Origin: Echinarachnius parma
Lineage: Eukaryota; Echinodermata; Echinoidea; Clypeasteroida; Echinarachniidae
Length of the DNA stretch: 64,000 nt
Reading direction: 5' to 3'
NCBI GenBank assembly: GCA_037951105.1
Contig: JBAMJV010001359.1
Location: 1 to 64,000 of the forward strand
Positions 1 through 10,493 of the stretch are shown here, piece by piece. The translations under genes were made by a program, and so were the position numbers. The notes below the pieces were generated by a model. It saw nothing but the letters and a program-made list of their open reading frames with translations, had not been told where the DNA came from and did no database searches. Each line of letters starts with the position of its first letter. Positions within the stretch are counted from its first letter, which is position 1.

Positions 1-68
1 AAGTACTACCCAAATAATTATGTCTTCTTCAACTTGACAAAATATGTGTTCATCATAAGTGTGTACTG

Positions 69-250
69 TACAGTCAAACCTGTATTACTTAGCCCACCTG
101 CCTATAGCAGCCAATCTGCCTCTAATATAGCGGCAACAAAAGAATCCTTCCAAGATATGGAACCTGTCTATATAGGTCATATATCTACAGTTGGCCACTT
201 GTCTTGTTTATTCCTCGGATGGTTTACTATAAACAGGTTAGGAACCGTTA
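69..250. mobile_element. Diverged pogo/Tigger-like MITE (CAGTCAAACCTG family)
   Basis: Begins with TA followed by CAGTCAAACCTG, the terminus shared by better copies at 6861-7060 and 15831-15975. The interior carries the family's phrases for 'cctgtctatag' and 'ggccacttg'. The right terminus is not clear, so the end is approximate. Confidence 0.45.
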
Positions 251-440
251 GACTGTTTTCATTAGTCTGTATATATATGTGTATAATAATGCCTAAGAGA
301 TTGACCTTTTACTATTACAGTTTGTGTGGTACATAAGCAGCGTCAGGGTCACTCGCAGTGGCGTATTATACATGGCCATTGTTTTTTTGTTTTGTTTGTT
401 TGTTTGTTTGTGTGTTGTTGTTGTTGTTGTTTTCGTTGTT

Positions 441-1040
441 TATTTTGTGGGGGGGGGGGGGGGGGGGTGGGGTATTTGATAGAAAGAGCGACCGTTGCCA
501 TAGGGGAGGGTGTGGGGAGATGTTGCCCCTGTCACGGTGGGGGACCTTTTAGGAGTTTAATTGGGTATTGAAAAAAAAAAACATGTTTGGTCACCCGTTT
601 GCAACAGTGCGAATTATTTTTTTTGTTTTAATCTATATCATACCACAATTAATTTTACCTATTTTGTGGGGGCTGCTTTTCTACGAAAAACTTGCAATCA
701 AATACCGTTGCATGTCCACAATGTGGTGGGGGAGGGGGGGGGGGGTGTGGGGAGTGGTGGGTATTTGATAGAAAGAAGAGACCATGCCATAGGGGAGGGC
801 GTGAAGGATGTTTGCCTGCTCACGGTGGGGACCTTTTAGGAGTTTGGGTATTGAAAACATGTTGGTCTCCGTTTTCCAACAGGCGCGTATATTTTTAATT
901 TTAATCTATACGGATCATACCACAATTATTTTACTATTTTGTGGGGGCTGCTTTTCTATGAAAACTTGCCATCAAATACCTTGCATGCTACTATGTGGTG
1001 TACTAAAGAACACCCCCCCCCCCCCCCCCCCCCCCCAACC
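441..1040. repeat. Three-unit tandem repeat with G and C homopolymers
   Basis: The phrase TATTTTGTGGGGG recurs at about 441, 660 and 934. It is followed in the first two units by a G run, then 'gggtatttgatagaaag', 'ataggggaggg' and 'gaccttttaggagttt'. Units are 219 and 274 bp, the last truncated. A 24-base C run lies at about 1013-1036. Homopolymer lengths here may be unreliable in an assembly. Confidence 0.75.
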
Positions 1041-1379
1041 CACCCCATAAAGACAAATTGAAATATGAGCTGATATATAAACGGTACAGCACAGCTGAGC
1101 TGGGTTGGGTCCCGATGGTCGTGATACATTTCATTTCTAAATCAAGTATGTGTTCACAAGGCAATGACATTTTATTTGATAAATAAGCATAGTAAAGTGT
1201 TATTGATAATAATATTGGAACAAAAATAAAGAAGATATTTTGGTGCAATATATTCACGATACCTAGAGTACCTAGTAGTAGCCTATGATCGCGAAATTGT
1301 AAAAATAACAACTTCATCATCATAGTTATATCATCGATCGACATCGGATCGGATCGTTTCGCATCTACCACAAACGCGC

Positions 1380-1513
1380 AGCTGCTCAGTTCAGTGGTTC
1401 AATTCATGATTGCTGTATTTTTGACATTTAATGCACTTCCTGTGTCGGGCTGGTTTTTTGGAAGCGAATTTCATAATTTTACAGTCCTTGTAACTCTCAT
1501 CAATATCGGAAAA
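1380..1513 (+). other. APH1: Possible 5' untranslated exon of the APH-1 gene
   Basis: The coding start lies only two bases inside the first coding exon, so a non-coding leader exon must exist upstream. The best donor nearby is GTAAGTAAG at 1514, preceded by GGAAAA. I infer a leader exon ending at 1513; its 5' end and promoter are not determined and no TATA box is convincing. Confidence 0.3.
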
Positions 1514-2301
1514 GTAAGTAAGAATCGGTTACCATTGATTTCTCACTTTTACCCAGTTAGATAAGTGAATAAATATTCAAAACAAGCGCATATAATTAGC
1601 GACTCTGTGTAGAAATCTACACTATTGTCCCACGCATTGAGAATAATGTTGGTTCATTAAGGAGTGTCGAATCAAGCAGAGCGTTGAAAAGAGAAATCAT
1701 CAATAGGAATGTCCCTTTCGAGTTGTGTTATTTCTTTGTCAGAAATATGGGAGTGGATAACATGTGACTATACCTGCAGCATGTGAATTAGCAAAAAAGA
1801 ATGAATTCAGGGTCTATTCACGCTGAATTGATTGATTGGATTGGTGGACAATTTGTTGTTTGACTTTGACTTTGTCTTTGTCTGACTTCTTTGACTTTGT
1901 CTTTTGTCAGTTTTGACCCACCAATCTGTAATGCTGGGCCGGCAGAGTCTCTGTGAGTGTGTTGTAAATGTAGGCACAAATAATAGAGAGGGTCACATAA
2001 TTAATAGAATACACAAAATTAGTAGATATATCCAACTCGAACATTTCAAGAAAAGTCAAATCAATTGGATTGCTAAACTTTTAAAGATTTGAATTATTTG
2101 TGCCAATTTATTTGTCAAGCGTCAATAATTGTTACTTTAGTTTTCAAAAGTTTTTAAGTTCTTAATGTACTCAAATGTAATTGACAAATTGTAGAATGGA
2201 TGGACATAATTTGATTTAATTGAGAAGTATCACCAAATATAAATTGTATTCTTCATTCATGGGATGGATTACGCATGCATATACATGTAACTCTTTGACT
2301 T

Positions 2302-2588
2302 GCAGGGGTTGATGGACTGCCCTTGTCAGCTGTCAAAGCTGTTTTTCAAAGCCTTCAACGGTTTGACGAAAATCAAATTAGATGTAGATATCAATCAATG
2401 AAAGCATGAAGATTATATCCAACAAGTAAAACCAGCCACATGCAGGGGTGGATGGATTGCCCATGGCTCTACAAGCTGATTTTAAAGCCTTCAAAGGTGT
2501 CCAAGAAAATTAACTTCCATGTAGATAGTAAGGAAAGCATGAACATGGTTTTTCTTCAAATCCAACAAGTAAAACCAGCCCCGTGCAG
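2302..2588. repeat. Two-unit tandem duplication, about 140 bp
   Basis: Both units contain 'tgcaggggt', 'gatgga', 'aaagccttcaa', 'gtagata' and 'ccaacaagtaaaaccagcc' in the same order. They are diverged, so the duplication is old. Confidence 0.7.
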
Positions 2589-2642
2589 GGTTGTGTAATT
2601 TACAATATTAAACATGTTTGTTTTTTTTCCACTCCAATTCTA

Positions 2643-2946
2643 CCGAGCATGGTGGCTTAGCGATTAGAGTGTCCGCCTCATGCACAGGAGGTCCCGGGTT
2701 CGAACCCTGGCCAGGTCATACCAAAGACTTTAAAATGGCACCTTCTGCCTTCTAGCCAGGCGCTCGGCATTTATAGAATAGAGCAGGCAAAGTAAAATAC
2801 ACAGAGATACCAGAGGACTAGCCCCCTTCTGTAACTTTCACTCTTTATAGTAGCCGCGTGTGGCCTAGGGCTAATGAATTGGGTATAGGCGCGCCTTATG
2901 TGCCAGATTGGCACGGGAAGGCCTTTAACTAACTGACTTTAATAAC
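2643..2946 (+). mobile_element. tRNA-derived SINE
   Basis: The head has an A box (TGGCTTAGCGATTAGAG) and a B box (GGTTCGAACCC) at tRNA spacing, with CAT in the anticodon-loop position. A tRNA-unrelated body follows and ends in 'taactaactgactttaataa'. The acceptor stem is not intact and the body is long, so this is a SINE and not a tRNA gene. Confidence 0.8.
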
Positions 2947-2980
2947 TCCATTCTGTCCTCTCTACATTCTGCCCCTAGTC

Positions 2981-3093
2981 ATGACGCTGATGCAGCTGTT
3001 TGGGTCTCTCTTCATCGCCTACGGGCCGGCCTTCTCCCTCTTTTTCTTCACCATCTCCAAAGAACCCCTGAGGATCATTGTTATGATGGCTGG
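2981..3093 (+). CDS. APH1: APH-1 coding exon 1
   Basis: Acceptor CCCCTAG ends at 2978 and ATG follows at 2981. It encodes the first transmembrane helix (GSLFIAYGPAFSLFFF) and ends GG|gtgagt, giving a split glycine codon. A second in-frame ATG is at codon 4, but the family alignment favours the first. Confidence 0.95.
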
Positions 3094-6000
3094 GTGAGTT
3101 GAACTTGATTTTCCTTTTTAAACCTTGAAGAGGCATTCTCTTCTGAGACGTGCCCACAGCATGACGACAAGAATGGATGCTCTGCATGGATGTGCCCTTT
3201 CTTTATGTTGAGCATGCACATGCTGTTGGCACGTTTTGGAAGAGAATGCCCCATAAGATATTTCTGGAACATACAATTGTTAAATAAAGACAACAGCCAG
3301 CTATCAAGAACCATGTTAACCTACAATCGGCAAGCACAATCCAAAACCATAGATAACAATATTTACTATAGGACCCGCATGTCCTCAACACCAGAATGGC
3401 TAGATAGATAATTGATAATGAAAAATGATCAAAGAAAATTGTGTTCTGTCCGGACTTGAACCAGTAGATTGCTACAAGAAGTTTGGGACCATAACATTAC
3501 CTTGTTATATAAGGATAAAAACAAAACATAAGAATATTTATGAAGATTGGGTATCAACAAAATAACCTCATAATAAGAATAAAGATGCATTTTAATTTTT
3601 TTTTTATATCAAAGCTCTTTGTTACAAGATTCCAAAGCAAATGTTCTTTTCGTTATTTGACCTACATGTAGAATGTTCTTCTGGATGTGCTCCTTACTGA
3701 CGTCATCCTTGCTCTGGTTCATCGTGTGGCCGCTCAAGGATACAGTCGTGTTTGGGCTCACCTTCTCGGTTCTCTTCCAGGAAGTCTTCCGCTTCCTGTA
3801 CTACAAACTTCTCAGGTAAAAGAAAAAGGCTGGATTGTTGTATTTTTTTACATGTAAATCCCAGTGAGCATTGGCAATGTCAGTGCAAACTAACAGTTGT
3901 AAATGTACAAGTACATGTAGTTTAATTTGATTTGATCTGATTTGATTTGATATGATTAAAAGAAATAATATATTTTCAACACATTCTCATTATACTGATA
4001 ATTATACAAAATGAAATGTAAATGATAACAAATGCATTAAAAAAACATGAAATGTAACTAATTTATAAAAGTTGTGGACTATTTCCAAATAATATTTTTG
4101 ACATCCCTACAGAACTGTTAAGAATTGAATAGTAATCATTATTAATATTGTTTGTTGTACTATTATAATTTTGTAACAACTATTTTGCCACCATAATTAC
4201 AGGAAAGCTTAAGACGGCTTCCAACAATTCAGACAATGCCTGAACACACCAGCCTGTCATGTAGTAGTGCTAGTATCGTTTTATGCTATAATTATTTTTG
4301 TTTAATCATTTGTAATGTTTCATTTCTTTAATAAATGACACTTAATTTACAGGAAAGCAGAAGATGGCCTACAACAATTCAACCAGACAGTGCCAGAACA
4401 CGGCAACCAGCAGATACAGTCAGCAGCAAATCAGCAACCACAGGAGCAGCAACGCAGCAATAGTGTGGGCAGCAGAGGGAGCACTTCAGATAAAACCAGA
4501 CACGGCTATGCTTATGGTAGGAATAGTACCTTGATTTTCTTGTATGAAATTATTTAGGAATTAGTGTGATTCTGTACACTATTCTCCCAATTATTTTTAG
4601 AATGTTTGAATCATTAACAAAACAAATTATTGGTAAGCTTAAATTTGCAATAGCAGCAATGAAGCAGCAGTGTTGGCAACAGGGGTAGCACTTCAGATAA
4701 AGTCAGACATGGATATGCTTATGGTAGGATTTCTTTCTTTCCTCTCCAATTATTGAGTTATTTACGGACTTACATGGAAACTGATTGAAATATGATTGGG
4801 ACATTACACATTTGTTCAGATCGGAATGTGAAATGCATGTTGTATGACAAGAAGATTACTAAAGGTACTGTAAGGAAAATTGTTGGTACCGGTGGTACTG
4901 CTTTAGATAAAAACAGACATTGTTGCGTGTAGTTTTCAGTAGAGGTGATAATGTCTTTAAAGGGAAAGAAAAGTATTAGTCGAACTTAATTTTTAGTCAC
5001 TAAAATGTGTATGCTATCATTGAAAACTAATAGTTATAATTATACAATGCCTAAATGGTTGAAAGAAATCTTCAAAGTATTTGTAGGTACTGCTTACATA
5101 ACAAAGTAGCTTTTAACACAAGAGGGCACTTTTCACACAACTGAATCTTTCATCCCCTTTTTTCAAAAATTGTAATGTGAGGTTTTTTTCTTTCTAAAAT
5201 ATACATTCAATAGAGGGATTATCAGAATCAATTTTCAAGCCACTTTGGTATATTTTCACCAATGTGTATGTTTTATAAATTTTACAGTACATATTTTTGA
5301 CTGGTTTTAATTTTGTATGAAAGAGTGTTTATAAAAACAAAGTTATTTCCCATTCTCCCCTACACAGTTGCTGGACTTGGTTTTGGCCTAATGAGTGGAA
5401 TCTTCTCCTTCATCAATGTTGTTGCTGATTCCAAGGGACCAGGCACTGTCGGTATCCATGGCGACCCACATGATTTCCTCATCACTTCTGGTAAGTTTTG
5501 TTTTTGATTGAAAATGAGCGAAGAAAAATAAGCTTCGCCGGGAATCGAACCCGAGACCTCCGGATTGCTAGACCGGTGCTCAACCAAAGAGCCACAAAGA
5601 CCCTTGAATGGGGGACGATCCCATGAAACCCTTTTCATTGCTCGAATTGAAGTTAAAGTTTTGTTTTTAGTACAGTACAATTTTTCATACGATAAAGAGC
5701 AGTATATATTTTAATGTGTATACAATTATGCTATTGTAGTGTATATTGCAATGTCATGCTGTTTCATTAAAACATGAAAAGAAGTACATGGGGCTAGTAG
5801 TTACGCATTTGCTTGCTTATCTGTGAATTTTTAGCCTTAACCTCTTGCTTCACTCTGCTGCACATCGTGTGGAACATCATCTTCTACTGGGTATTACACA
5901 CAATTAATTGGGGAGTGCAGAAGTGTAACATACTGTATTCAGTTCATGCTTTGCATTATAACATGGAAACAAGTGTACGCATGGCAGGGCTGATTATCCA

Positions 6001-7557
6001 TCTATGTTTATTTGTCTTTGGATCCACAGCCTTTTTAACCTCTTGCTTCATCCTGCTGCACATCATGTGGAACATCATCTTCTACTGGGTATTACACACA
6101 ATTAATTGGGAGTGCAGAAGTGTAACATACTGTATTCAGTTCATGCTTTGCATTATAACATGGAAACAAGTGTATGATGGGGGTACCAAACTTCGCACAG
6201 TTAACTTTTAACACTTCATTTCGACAAGAAATATACTGATTTGTATAATGATTCTGATACCAGTTTATTCAGTGGTTTTAAGATCACTCAGTTCAAATTA
6301 CTTATTTCGGCCTGTTTTTTGAAACCCTTCCATTTTTATTGACAAAAAAAAAGGGGACCAAACTTCGTGCAGCAGTTTTCCTATTCATTTGTACGCGCAT
6401 TTAAAAGCCCATTGTAGCTGTTTTCTGTCATTTTTGAGGCATTTTCATGCGTGTGGAGCTGTATGCATAATCATTAGTCAACTGCGCGAATTTATCTGCG
6501 CGAAGTTTGGTACCCCTACCATACGCATGGCAGGGCTAATTATCCATTAATTGTATTTGTCTTTGGATCCACAGCCTTTTTAACATCATGCTTCATCCTG
6601 CTGCACATCGTGTGGAACATCATCTTCTACTGGGGCTTTGAAACCAGGAGATACTGGGCCCCCATCCTCGTTGTCATCTCACATTTCCTCGTCTCAGAGT
6701 TGGTAAGTTTTTGACAAGCTTGCTTTATAAAAAGAGAACTTGGTAAAGGAAAGAAAATCCTTCAGGAAATTTATTGTTTTTTTGTATTCTTGCGTGAAAG
6801 AACATAATATTTCTGTTCTGTAGTCTGTATGATACCCTTTTGATTGAATGCATATTCAAATACAGTCAAACCTGGGTATAGTGACCACCGTAGGGAAACA
6901 AGAAAAGTGGCCTCTGTAGACAGGTGGCCTCTATAGACAGGTTCCATAATATTGCTTCTTCCTGCAAGGGATTACTATTGGTGGTCACTATAGACAGTAT
7001 GTCTTTTTTTTTTTTATATAAGTGGATAGGTAGCTGCAATTAATGACAGTTTTGACTGTATTTTGGATATGAAAATTGAAAAGGCTCCCCTGATAAGCCT
7101 CCATCATGATCCTATATTAATTGAAAAGAAATTGAATTTAGTATTCAAAATAGGTTTGATTACAGAAATTGTACTTGCTCCCCAAAACTAATATGAAACA
7201 AAAGAAAAAGTAATTATGCTAGGTAACTGGATTTGCTTGGAAAATTTACACACAAGGAATAACATTTTTCTCTCATATTTGAATAGAAATGTTAGTTGCC
7301 CAAGGGGGGAACCAAACTAGACTATTAATGAAATTGTACTTGCCCGACATCAACTTTTACTTGCCTTACGTGCATTATATTTTCTTCTCCTTTGTCTGCA
7401 GACCCTGTTAAATATTGACCAACGCTACACCATCACTCTTCCCATCGCCTACGCCAACCTTGCCATTTTCACCGTCTTTGCGTTCTTCGTCGCCGGCGGA
7501 TCGCGTAACAACATCAAGCAGGCGTTCACACTCCAGCGAGCTCGGTATGCTCTGTAG
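2981..7557 (+). CDS. APH1: APH-1, gamma-secretase scaffold subunit (six coding exons)
   Basis: Joined exons 2981-3093, 3672-3815, 4353-4516, 5368-5490, 6575-6702 and 7402-7557 give 275 codons plus TAG with every junction in phase. APH-1 is a seven-pass membrane protein that scaffolds presenilin, nicastrin and PEN-2 in the protease that cuts Notch and APP. Visible family marks are AFSLFFFTISKEPLRI near the N terminus, QEVFRFLYYKLL (about residues 73-84), the G143-G147-G151 series in GLGFGLMSG (the GxxxG helix motif), GPGTVGIHGD, and the two conserved intramembrane histidines H192 (ILLHIVW) and H218 (VISHFLV). The start aligns residue for residue with the family. Length is close to the usual 250-265, the excess being a Gln/Ser-rich loop in exon 3. 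A single APH-1 locus is seen. Partial copies of exons 3 and 5 lie in its introns. Confidence 0.96.
3672..3815 (+). CDS. APH1: APH-1 coding exon 2
   Basis: Acceptor ACATGTAG, donor AG|gtaaaa. It encodes FFWMCSLLTSSLLWF and QEVFRFLYYKLL, which match transmembrane helices 2 and 3. One base completes the split glycine and two bases open the split arginine codon. Confidence 0.95.
4201..4253 (+). pseudogene. Truncated copy of the start of APH-1 exon 3
   Basis: Reads like the first 50 bases of exon 3, including the TTACAG acceptor, but has an in-frame TAA at the third codon and many changes. It lies about 150 bp before the true exon and cannot code. Confidence 0.8.
4353..4516 (+). CDS. APH1: APH-1 coding exon 3 (Gln/Ser-rich loop)
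   Basis: Acceptor TTTACAG, donor TATG|gtagga. It encodes KAEDGLQQFNQ and a hydrophilic segment rich in Gln, Asn and Ser ending RHGYAY. The loop between helices 3 and 4 is longer than in vertebrate APH-1. Confidence 0.93.
4660..4917 (+). pseudogene. Two truncated copies of the end of APH-1 exon 3
   Basis: 4662-4720 repeats the exon's last 55 bases, including GCTTATG|gtagg, with several substitutions. An in-frame TGA lies just upstream and no acceptor suits it. A poorer copy at about 4884-4917 keeps only 'ttagataaaaacagacat'. Neither can be spliced in frame. Confidence 0.75.
5368..5490 (+). CDS. APH1: APH-1 coding exon 4
   Basis: Acceptor CTACACAG, donor TCTG|gtaagt. It encodes VAGLGFGLMSGIFSFINVVA, the glycine-motif helix 4, then DSKGPGTVGIHGDPHDFLITS. 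This is the best-conserved part of the family. Confidence 0.96.
5515..5643 (-). mobile_element. tRNA-Ala-like cassette with terminal inverted repeats
   Basis: On the minus strand an A box (TGGCTCTTTGGTTGAGC) and a B box (GGTTCGATTCCC) flank an anticodon loop reading AGC. The unit is bounded by GAGCGAAGAAAA on the left and the complement of GAGCAATGAAAA on the right. The same layout recurs at 12916-13042 and 28621-28726. Confidence 0.65.
5835..6174 (+). pseudogene. Two tandem truncated copies of APH-1 exon 5
   Basis: Copies begin at 5835 and 6030, each right after an AG acceptor, and repeat the first 55-58 bases of exon 5 up to TTCTACTGG. Both then continue with 'gtattacacac'. The frame stays open from before copy 1 to a stop near 6211. 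Their 5' phase suits exon 4, so use would give a truncated APH-1 with a novel tail instead of the family C terminus. They lack the H218 region. Confidence 0.85.
6175..6521. mobile_element. 347 bp MITE with TA target duplication
   Basis: Inverted termini read GGGGTACCAAACTTCGC inward from both ends and the unit is flanked by TA. The paralogous stretch between the two exon-5 copies (about 5975-5990, 'acaagtgtacgcatggc') is the uninterrupted site with one TA. TA duplication fits the Tc1/mariner/pogo group. No transposase is inside. Confidence 0.85.
6575..6702 (+). CDS. APH1: APH-1 coding exon 5
   Basis: Acceptor GATCCACAG, donor TTG|gtaagt. It encodes AFLTSCFILLHIVW and RRYWAPILVVISHFLVSEL, with the two conserved histidines of helices 5 and 6. 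Two tandem truncated copies of its first half lie upstream. Confidence 0.96.
6861..7060. mobile_element. Pogo/Tigger-like MITE (CAGTCAAACC family)
   Basis: Starts TACAGTCAAACCTGG and ends GTTTTGACTGTA. Inside are several degenerate copies of 'gtggcctctatagacag'. A TA duplication is shared by the ends. No coding capacity. Confidence 0.7.
7402..7557 (+). CDS. APH1: APH-1 coding exon 6 and stop
   Basis: Acceptor GTCTGCAG. It encodes TLLNIDQRYTITLPIAYANL and AFFVAGGSRNNIKQAF, matching the last helix and cytoplasmic tail, ending at TAG 7555-7557. A GTATGC six codons' length or less before the stop could act as an alternative donor, as vertebrate APH1A has two C termini, but no downstream exon is recognised. 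Confidence 0.94.
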   Translation, partial: TLLNIDQRYTITLPIAYANLAIFTVFAFFVAGGSRNNIKQAFTLQRARYAL

Positions 7558-7800
7558 ACTCCCGTATAAATATTCAAGTTTAAGTGCTAGATCATGAACT
7601 GGCAACGATATCATTCCTTCCAGTTTTCCCATCTTCTTCTGACCTTTTTTTTCTTCTTTTCTTTTCTTTTTATACTTTGGATTTACAAGATAGTAAAAAA
7701 TTATCACTAGCTTGTATTGAAATGGTCTGGTACATTTGTGTGAGGTTAATGATAAACATAATAGAGGATGACTTAATTTTGCTAATTAAATAAAGGAAAA
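7558..7800 (+). other. APH1: APH-1 3' untranslated region (inferred)
   Basis: No coding frame of interest. AATAAA within 'attaaataaagg' near 7787 is a reasonable polyadenylation signal, about 230 bases after the stop. Confidence 0.35.
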
Positions 7801-7819
7801 ATAAGGAAAGATAGTGAGG

Positions 7820-7886
7820 CTCAAGCAGAACTTGATCCTGCAATCTTTCTGGATCAGTGCGCTACCACTGAGCTACAGAGAGCCGT
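7820..7886 (-). mobile_element. Degenerate tRNA-like sequence
   Basis: Minus strand has a good A box (TAGCTCAGTGGTAGCGC) but a decayed B box. It belongs with the other tRNA-like cassettes of the window; a functional tRNA is unlikely. Confidence 0.5.
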
Positions 7887-8178
7887 AACTGTGGTTCTTC
7901 CTAAAGAATCCTTTTCAATTCCTGTGTTCGCTGGAATCTATTCTATGGACATACTTCCTTTTTCATCTTTTTTAATGTAGCCGGTTAGGTCAAGAAGGCA
8001 TTCAGCACTTTATACTAGGAAACCAGTTTTTAGACAGAAGCCTGAATTCAGTTGGTTTGCAACAGCACCATGTTATGTAGAAAGGGAAGGGATTGAATAG
8101 TCCTCAAAGGACTTTTGAATTCTTTCTTTGATTGTCCTACAAAGCAATGTTGATATTATTCCTTAGGCTTGTAGTCCT

Positions 8179-8310
8179 GGGCCCTGTTTCATAATATCAA
8201 TCTTTGTAAATGTCCAATTATTGTAACTACGTTGAGGATCATAGCTGTTGCAATATTTTACAATAATTGGACATTTACAACAATTGGATAAGTTTTGTGA
8301 AACGTGGTCC
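8179..8310. mobile_element. Foldback MITE (GGGCCCTGTTTCATAA ends)
   Basis: The left end GGGCCCTGTTTCATAA and the right end TTTTGTGAAACGTGGTCC are inverted repeats, and the interior 'aatgtccaattattgta' pairs with 'tacaataattggacatt'. Related ends occur at 20283-20437 and 59927-60092. Confidence 0.7.
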
Positions 8311-9940
8311 TGAAGGAACTACATCACAGGTATGAGTTAATTGTATTGCTGGGCGGTGACTGTTTGTTGTCGGGAGTAAATTTAGGCCATGGTCACCTAC
8401 AAAACTCAGGCTCACACTGGTAATTTTCCACACGACTGGGATCATTCAATTATATGACTCAGATTCTGGCATCCATGTTCATAGTAGGCTCTGTATGGTC
8501 TGTAGATCTCTGTTTTCAAGATTCCTCATCTTTTCTACTACAAGATTTGCAAGAAAATTCAGATTAGAAACATACATGAACATTCGTTTTTTGTACTTAT
8601 TATTAAATATGCATTCTCGAAAACTTTGAATCAAACATGTCATACAAATTTTTAAATGACATTTTGGGCTAGTATATATGTATTACTGTTTTATTAATTG
8701 AGCATTTTCACATGATTATTTATACAAACCAACGTAGATATAAAATGTGAATATATTAATGTATTTATATTAAGAAGCATATAATGGTTGATGTTCCTGT
8801 TAAAGTTTAATGCACTCTATTAAATATAAGCCAATTAATTGTGAAGGCCAACAAGTATTGTTTCACTCTCATAAAACAAATGAATATTATGTGCTGCACC
8901 ATTAAATTCTCCCATATTGACTTACATTTAATGGCTCTGTTAAGGATTTGCATGCTTGAAATCTGAAAACATTTTGAATAGTATGGCATGGCTCGACACT
9001 AGAACTTACCCTATCGCCCGGGGCAAGTAAAATTTCATCAAAATGGTATAGTTTTGACAAAAAAATAATTTAACTATGAGAAAAAATGTTTATATCTTAT
9101 GTGTAAATCTCATCAAGAAATAATATGCAGGCAAGCACATTTTCTGTTAGGGCAAGTAAAATGTGTAAATATATGGTTTTACCTGCCTAAACAAGCCAGT
9201 ACAAAAAAAGAGTTGGTGTGGAGGCTTGGGTGTGGTGGTATGCTATGAAAAGAAAAGCCACACCTTTCTTGCAAGATCCACTTCATATAATTCACTAAAT
9301 AAAACAAGTTTTTGGTTGTTATTCATTGAATGCAGACTATTTGTACATGTATACCATAATCAAGTTGATCAAAGTTTAATATGAAACCATATTAATAGTG
9401 CTTGCATATCCCTGAAAGAGCGTTTAATGCGTTTGTTTGGAAGAAAAAGTAAAGGAACGCGGAATATTATTAAGATTACCACCAATTTTTGTGACTGGTT
9501 AATATGGTTTAGCCAAAATTATACTTCTAACATTGTCCTTTGTGATCGGAACGAACCCCATCCGTATGTCCGTAGATCAGTCACGTGATTGTCAAGACGG
9601 TCTTAGCTACATGTAAAGAGCCTTTCATGAAACGGGCCACATATAAATATTGGCAGGATTCTTACATGTATGGCAAAGGGGTGAAGTTTTGGTAACACCC
9701 TGACCATGATGCTATACTTGGAATTCCCATACATTCCTTATAGGGGAGATTTTTCATGATGGGTGCCTGTACCGATATAATTTACCGTAAGCACTACAAT
9801 CAATATTTCCACGTACATGTACATGTACATACACTGAACACATATTATTCTATGCACAAAACATTGATGGTCTCACGAATCTGTGATTATCGTAAGAGTG
9901 AACTATACAACCTCTGACCCAAAAAATGAAGAAAAAAATC
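8311..9940. other. Intergenic, no gene seen
   Basis: AT-rich sequence with no conserved frame. It contains short repeats of 'gggcaagtaaaat' and 'cttgcccgac'-like phrases also found near 7300. Confidence 0.4.
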
Positions 9941-9944
9941 TTAA

Positions 9945-10489
9945 AGGGATAGTTGAGTTCTGGTAAGGAGAGTACAGTTTTGGTGAAACTGAATTTTAGT
10001 AACCAAAACCTGCATCATTACATTACAAACTAACTAGAAAGGAACACAAAATTACAAATGACGTAGTAAAGATCATGTTATCATTCAAAAAGAGCCGTTA
10101 AAACGTAAGAGGGCGCTCTCTAAACACTCATCGGTTTCAACCATTTTGAATAAAATATTGTGCATGTGATGTTTTGTTGAAATAGTGATTAGATAGAGAA
10201 ATAACCAACAACTATTTAAATACTTATTTTGTAACTTTTTGAAAAGAGGAAGCATTTTTTTGAATTTTTAACGGCTGGTTCAAAATTCTCTAATAAACCT
10301 GGGGCCCCAGCTTTATTACAAATTGTTATATTTATGGATATTTCAGCCGTCTCTGAACCGATTTTGATCAAACAAAGATGATTTTATTATTTAAATATTA
10401 TGCTCTTTCAAATTTTACACTCAGTTTTTAATTACCTCACAAAAAAAAAAGTAGTCTAGCGCCCTCTCTACCAAAACTCAACTCTCCCT
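9945..10489. mobile_element. TTAA-flanked MITE, family A copy 1
   Basis: Flanked by TTAA at 9941-9944 and 10490-10493. Inverted ends read AGGGATAGTTGAGTT and AGGGAGAGTTGAGTT inward. A reverse-oriented copy lies at 56797-57352. TTAA duplication is typical of piggyBac-type elements. No transposase. Confidence 0.85.
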
Positions 10490-10493
10490 TTAA

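Larger units (their letters stand above)
1..1380. other. Upstream region, repeats only
   Basis: No gene is supported here. A TACAG-ended inverted-repeat element occupies about 69-250. A three-unit tandem repeat with long G runs fills 441-1040. Short open frames here run through G or C homopolymers and look spurious. Confidence 0.5.
1514..2978 (+). other. First APH-1 intron (inferred)
   Basis: No coding signal. It holds a two-unit tandem duplication (about 2302-2588) and a tRNA-derived SINE (2643-2946) whose 3' end lies only about 30 bases before the acceptor of the first coding exon. Confidence 0.4.

Noticed and set aside
326..1371. Short frames with Gly, Pro or Cys runs
   Set aside because: They run through G and C homopolymers within tandem repeats.
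2643..2720. Possible tRNA-Met gene
   Set aside because: Boxes A and B are present but the acceptor stem is not paired and a SINE body follows.
5360..5680. Minus-strand frame of 106 codons over APH-1 exon 4
   Set aside because: It is antisense to a well-supported exon and extends into a tRNA-like repeat.
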